DNA of 64,000 nucleotides from Episyrphus balteatus (Eukaryota > Arthropoda > Insecta > Diptera > Syrphidae). The position numbers were made by a program, and so were the translations under genes. A model generated the notes under the pieces. The model saw only the letters and a list, made by a program, of their open reading frames with translations. It was not told the DNA's origin and did not search any database. Positions 59,571 through 64,000 of this stretch are shown piece after piece. How positions within the stretch are numbered: position 1 is the stretch's first letter; each line of letters begins with the position of its first letter. The stretch lies in NCBI RefSeq assembly GCF_945859705.1, contig NC_079136.1, forward strand, positions 54,450,094 through 54,514,093, read 5' to 3'.

Positions 59571-61165
59571 TTTTTTTTTTTTAGTTTTATTTCGATTAAA
59601 TGCTTACACATTAAGACTTAAATTATCTTATAGCAAGTGAAGCTTAAAAATTTGATTGAGTTGAGCTACAGAACATAATATACGTTTATGACAATATAAC
59701 AGTATACAAATATAATAAATTAAAAATTACAAAAAATAAAAGCAAAATTGAAAAAATATTAAACAATTATAATTTATAACAATAATAATAATAATTTTCA
59801 AAAATGTATAAGTTTTTAAGTTTTTTAACATACATCTCCATTTATGTTTTTTTAATATAAGAAAGAAGAAGAAAAAAAAAAGAAATATATTAATTAGAGT
59901 AGTGAGCTTTAAGTTCGATCCTGAATCTCTCAGTCCCGCCGCACCTCCGTATTTGCCCTGGTAGAGAATTCCATAGGCGAATAGAGCTAACTAGGAATTG
60001 TCGCTCAGATGTTAAGCATGTAAATCGTGGATAAATGAGTTGATGAGATCTGCTAGAGGATCCAAAGCGTAGCTTATCAAACAAATAACTAGGTTGACGA
60101 GTTTCAATCACATTCGAAAGTAAAACCAATGCCCTATAGGCAAGGAGGTGATCAAATGGCATATTTAAAATTAACTTCGAATAGTTTGAAACACGATCAA
60201 ATCGTCTCAGATTAAACACATAACGCACGGTATTATTGAACGCAACATTAAGTTTTCTCTTGCTAGATGCATCGCAATTTCTAAAAACTTCACAACCGTA
60301 AGAAAGAATGGGAAGTATGAGCGTTTTTGCCAGCAACATACGTATTTTTTGTGGAGTGTAATTATGAGACATCCAAAGTTTCCTTAAAACACCATAAACT
60401 TTGCCAATTGTAGAATTAATGTGGTCATTCCATGTAAGGGTTCTATTAAACACTATTCCTAAATTTTTTGCTTTTTCAACATAGTTTATTTTTGAACCTT
60501 TAAGATTAATGTCAGGAAAGTAGGAAAGATCCAACACCTTTTTGCTAATAACCAAGCATTTTGTTTTTAAAGGGTTCAAAAACAATAAATTTTCTTCAGA
60601 CCAGGTCGAAATACTATCCAAATCGTTATTTATTGCATGCGCACCATCTTCAATCATACCTAAAGGACAACTTTTATAAAGTTGGACATCGTCAGCATAC
60701 ATGTGGACAGAAGATAACACTTTAGAAGGAAGTTCATTCACATACATCGAGAATAAAATTGGCCCCAGAATTGAACCCTGGGGGACTCCCCTAGTGGTGC
60801 AAAGAAAATCAGATGTACTGTTCTTCACTGAAACCGCTTGCTTTCGATGATTTAGATAAGATGACATAAGAGTTACAGCTGAATTCGAGAAACTAAACAG
60901 AGATGATAGTTTGTTACACATCTTAGTATGGTCAACAGTGTCAAATGCTTTTGAGAAGTCGAGAAGAACCAAAAATGTTACCGTATCTTCATCCATCGAC
61001 TCTCTTATGTCATCTACTACACTGATTGTAGTAGTTTACGAAACCCAGATTGCATTGGAGTCAACAAACAGTTTGAACACAGATGTGAATTTATTTGCCT
61101 CTGTAATATTCGCTCAAAAACCTTTGAAAGAAAGGGCAGAATTGAAACCGGTCTGTAATCAGTGA
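59571..61165 (-). mobile_element. 5'-truncated non-LTR retrotransposon (CR1/Jockey group)
   Basis: Read on the minus strand, reverse transcriptase coding runs from about 61165 to 59890. An AT-rich 3' region of about 300 bp follows and ends at an A-run (plus-strand T-run 59571-59583), which serves as the poly-A tail. The 5' part (endonuclease and ORF1) is missing, the usual result of incomplete target-primed reverse transcription. Beyond 61165 the sequence resembles family A DNA (GAAACAATAAGCTTTCACAT), so the 5' junction lies there. A target duplication is not evident. Confidence 0.85.
59890..61165 (-). pseudogene. Reverse transcriptase fragment, frameshifted
   Basis: This encodes the polymerase of a CR1/Jockey-group LINE, which would copy element RNA at the target site. 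The upstream piece (61165-61035) carries DYRPVSILPFLSKVFERI and QSGFRK. A short deletion and frameshift at about 61035-61047 move the frame; it resumes as VVDDIRES and continues for 368 codons from 60996. Visible motifs in order: LLDFSKAFDTVDH (motif A), TRGVPQGSILGPILF (motif B), MYADDVQLY (catalytic YADD), NPLKTKCLVIS and KNLGIVFNRTLTW. The end has LWNSLPGQIRR, typical of the C-terminal region of this group. The catalytic box is intact, but the missing 5' half and frameshift make this copy dead. Upstream residues GETTVHVKAYCFT probably come from flanking DNA. Confidence 0.92.
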
Positions 61166-61202
61166 AACAATAAGCTTTCACATGCACTGTGGTTTCGCCC
61201 AT

Positions 61203-62199
61203 ATGACAAAAATAAAAAAAATAAAGTTCGTTTTTTCTGTCCCAAGTGACTTATTCTAATAAATAATAGTTCAATATTTACTGCTGCATACATTTTTTCT
61301 TACAAGTCACGTGATATCTATTTTGTTTTAGCTTTCAAAGTGAACTGATTATTCAATTTTCGTTGAAAACAGGTGTTAATAAATTTGATAAAATTCAAGT
61401 ATTTTTATTTTTTATAAAAGTGAAGTTATCAATATTTTTTTGAAATGGAATTACAAAAGGAAGGTGTGTAGATTATTTTATTAATTTTTTTGTCATATTT
61501 GAACGCTTAATTTTATATTTATGTGGGTAGAGTCATGTACCATTTACGCGTTTTTTCTATTTTTGTCAATCTTCAAGTAAACTTTTAAAATAGTTCTTAA
61601 CCTAACTTAAGCAAAAAAAATTGTTTGTTATAAAGAATGATATGTCAGCTTTAAGAAAAACATAATCTTAGCACCCACAATCGACCACAAGTTGCGCAAT
61701 TGAGGTTTAAGTGTTGTATGTTTTGAGCCTTTTTGAGCCGTTTTGATTTTTTGTTTTTATATTAATTTTCCTTAGGTACGATCTATTTTTGCCTGTAGTG
61801 TGTAAAAAACGTCTATGACATTTGGGCAGTAAAAAGTGGCGAGATAGTTGAGAAAAAATTACAAAATTTCAATTCCGTCATAGAAAATATAAATTCTATA
61901 GAAAAAAAGGTTAAATTTTGACTTTTTGAAATTTCGTATTTTTAATAATTGATTGTATTTTTTTAACATGAGAATTACTTTTTCGAGTTTGATTTTAAAA
62001 TAAAAATTGAATATACTATTAAAAAAAATTAATAAAACAAAAAAAAACAGAAAAAAATTTTGTGAGTGGGCGTGTCAGTGGGCGGAAATTTGGTGTGGTG
62101 AATTCTTTTGAGACTTTATATCATGCTTGAAAGTTTCATCCCTATTGAACAAGTAGTTCAGAAGTTATTGAATTATGACGCCATCTCCATACAACCCAA
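61203..62199. other. AT-rich interior of the inverted-repeat unit
   Basis: No gene is seen. GAGTGGGCGTGTCAGTGGGC at 62065-62084 is a rare GC-rich patch reminiscent of the GGGGGCGTGGC core of the 147-bp array. Confidence 0.5.
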
Positions 62200-62430
62200 A
62201 CCACTGTGACATGGTATAAATTTTTTTATAGGTTGTCAAACAAAAAAATTGATTTAATAGCATTTTTTTTTTGCTTCTTGGATGAAATTTCATCGAGTTT
62301 AAAAAATTCTAGCTCTTTTTTTTAGATGTCTCATAGACCTGATCGATATATATATTTTGAGCTCTTACAATAAGCTTTCAGATGGTATAACATTTTTTAT
62401 AGGTTGTTAGGGAAAAAATGCATTTATTAG
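62200..62430 (+). repeat. Dispersed repeat family A, copy 4 (right arm)
   Basis: TAGGTTGTCAAACAAAAAAA, TCTAGCTCTTTTT, GATGTCTCATAGACCTGATC, TATATATATTTTGAGCT and AATAAGCTTTCAGATGGTAT follow the order of copy 1. The copy at 59400-59570 is its inverted partner. Confidence 0.85.
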
Positions 62431-62660
62431 CGTGAGAAGATAAAATTACGTGTTTTTTCGTTTTTTTTTTATGAAAATGATTGTTTTTAATAAATTATTT
62501 TTATACTTTTTGCGCATTGTAAAAATTTTTGTATGGCTTTATTCTTTAGGAAAATTTTGTAAACTTTTTAATGGTTTAATTTTTTTTGTTTTTAATGATT
62601 TTTTAAGGTTTCACTTCTACCACGTGTGAATTGCACACATGATTTTTTTTATTTAATCTT

Positions 62661-63739
62661 GTCGCTGAAACGTATCATATTATATAGAACACCTAAAAAA
62701 GGAGCAAACACAAATCAGCTTAAATTTTGACGCACGCTATCCTCTTGCAATTTTTTGCCCAAATTTTCTCAGAAGTTGCACAAGATATCCTCTTATTAGC
62801 TAGAGATATGTGATCTGTGAATTCATCGCTAAGAAACGGATTCTAGGGATGGAATTTACATGGAAATTACAAAAGCAATTAACGAATCCAGGCCCTCTGT
62901 ACTTGGTAATGGTGGTGATCTCACTCTGCGTGATGTTCTTGGTAAAGAACAGGGTTTCTTAAATTCCAGTCCATGCATGGTTCTTTTTTTCAATTCTTGA
63001 CCTTTCAAAGAATTCTACATAATGCCACATCATGTTTTCGCTATAAATCTTTGATTAACTCTTAAACGTTCTGATGAGCATAGTTAGTTGCAGTCCTCAG
63101 AAATTAATTAGTTCAAAATAATTATCAAATCCGCACGCCGAAAGATCAGCGTAGGAATTCGACAAATGCGAAAAATGTACTGGGTACTAGGTATTTCTTC
63201 GAGCACTAAACCCGATATATTCGGTGGTTTTCTATTAGATAACAAAAATAGGTCCCAGGCCTATCAAATCCGTGGGTGATCCTTATGGTTTAAAGCAAGG
63301 TATTTCAGGTCCCTCCAGCTCTTGATATTCTTGGTTTACGACTCTTCTGACACCTTGATTTAGCGTGTTTCATTGCATTACTTGGTTTAAAATGTAATCT
63401 TTGACTTTATAAAGTGTTTGTCAAATCCACTGGCGTTCTCCTAAGAAGTTCTTACTTAGTTGGATAGGATATATACCATTGGGCCAAAAAATCCTTCAGA
63501 CATTTATGTATTTTCAAAGGTTTACAGCTTCCTTGTTTGGTTAGCATTACGAATTGAACATTTAAGTGGTACAATCATAACATGTAAGATAAGCTGACAG
63601 CAACTTTTGGATAGCGTCCCAAACGCATCCTTTTCTGCGCTGTCAGTAGCCTATTCGAAGTCGATTAGCAGAAGGTTGAATGGTAATCGATATTAAGCGC
63701 ATTGCTCAGTTATGATTCTCAGGTTGTTCAAATGATAAA
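62661..63739 (-). pseudogene. Very degenerate reverse-transcriptase-like segment (weak)
   Basis: The stretch is less AT-rich than its surroundings. Minus-strand translation near 63690-63560 reads LLLIDFE, stop, ATDSAEKDAFGTLSK, resembling the motif A region of RTE-type reverse transcriptases ('lFIDFk.AfDs.dR..l'). A plus-strand GDPYGLKQG at about 63269-63295 resembles motif B but is on the other strand, which weakens the case. No YxDD motif was found. Could be chance. Confidence 0.2.
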
Positions 63740-64000
63740 TACAGGAGGCGTCACACAGTGGGTCACCTTGTATGGGAGACCGGAAAAAACTCAATTAAGA
63801 CTAAACTACTGAACCAATTTTCATGAAATTTGCAGGAAATTTAGCTATTAGCAAGACAAACCTACATCAATGACAACCCATTGCCACGTCCACTCAGAAA
63901 AAAATTATATTAAAAAATCAGAAATCAAGTTTTTTCAGCAGCTGTAAATGACTTACTTCCAATCGCTTTTTTAGAAAAATCAAATTTTTTTGAGTTTATT
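63740..64000. repeat. Dispersed repeat family D, cut by the window edge
   Basis: GCAGCTGTAAATGACTTACT at about 63939-63959 matches 26359-26379 and continues with AATC.CTTTT. The left part (CACACAGTGGGTCACCTTGT, 63754-63773) looks like the end of a DNA element, but the rest lies beyond the window. Confidence 0.5.

Larger units (their letters stand above)
59348..62660. mobile_element. Large inverted-repeat unit interrupted by a retrotransposon
   Basis: Left AATCATGTGTGCAATTCACA (59359-59378) through CGTGGTTGAAGTGAAACC and AAAAATCATTTT mirrors 62600-62653, which ends AATTGCACACATGATT. Further inward, the family A block near 59470-59560 is mirrored at 62295-62400. The arms exceed 200 bp. Between them lie the non-LTR fragment and other AT-rich DNA. 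No transposase is seen and the flanks are A/T tracts, so a target duplication cannot be read. Confidence 0.65.

Overview
The window is strongly AT-rich eukaryotic DNA, with no bacterial gene organisation and no host gene of ordinary size. Its signals point to an insect, probably a fly. There are many small inverted-repeat DNA transposons (hAT-, piggyBac- and pogo-like), insect-style splice sites, an Inr/DPE core promoter and a broken CR1/Jockey-group non-LTR retrotransposon. It reads as intergenic or long-intron sequence filled with nested mobile elements and minisatellites. Most long open frames are artefacts of tandem repeats whose period is a multiple of three.

Layout: 1-4232 is AT-rich, with a GC-rich TATA/Inr promoter candidate near 1664-1697 and the first copy of dispersed repeat A (2577-3050). 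4241-5330 is a hAT-type element with a perfect 8-bp target duplication, filled by a 33-bp minisatellite. 8448-8880 is an inverted-repeat element containing a tRNA-like segment. 9343-14701 is a 5.4-kb nest bounded by long inverted repeats. It contains a 147-bp tandem array, a 348-bp palindrome, and a hAT-type element (12547-14248) that itself contains a piggyBac-type element (12937-13169). 15703-16648 is a pogo-like remnant. 20009-21298 is an element with a 9-bp duplication, built from the word AATTCTGTA and holding a 122-bp palindrome. 22000-37800 is mostly AT-rich spacer with small repeats and hairpins.

Two inverted-repeat elements carry spliced genes that are not transposases. The stronger case is 47460-52055. 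Its minus strand has an Inr/DPE promoter, a non-coding first exon and three coding exons whose splice phases agree, giving a 165-residue protein with a coiled-coil-like start and a DUF4806-like domain. The second, 37848-39654, has two exons (38591-38947) joined by a consensus intron, with one in-frame stop. I see no transposase in either, so they look like gene-carrying non-autonomous elements.

52056-64000 holds another piggyBac-type element (57632-57872), dispersed repeat families A, B and D, a promoter candidate at 58264-58292, and a large inverted-repeat unit (59348-62660) around a 5'-truncated, frameshifted non-LTR reverse transcriptase. A recurring theme is a set of unrelated elements, each built from copies of its own short word (CGATAGTT, GAGCTGAGCT, GCGCACTCTTATA, AATTCTGTA, AAATCCCG, AACGAAAAT, ACGGTTTTTATAACCG). 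All boundaries were found by eye; no database search or alignment was run.
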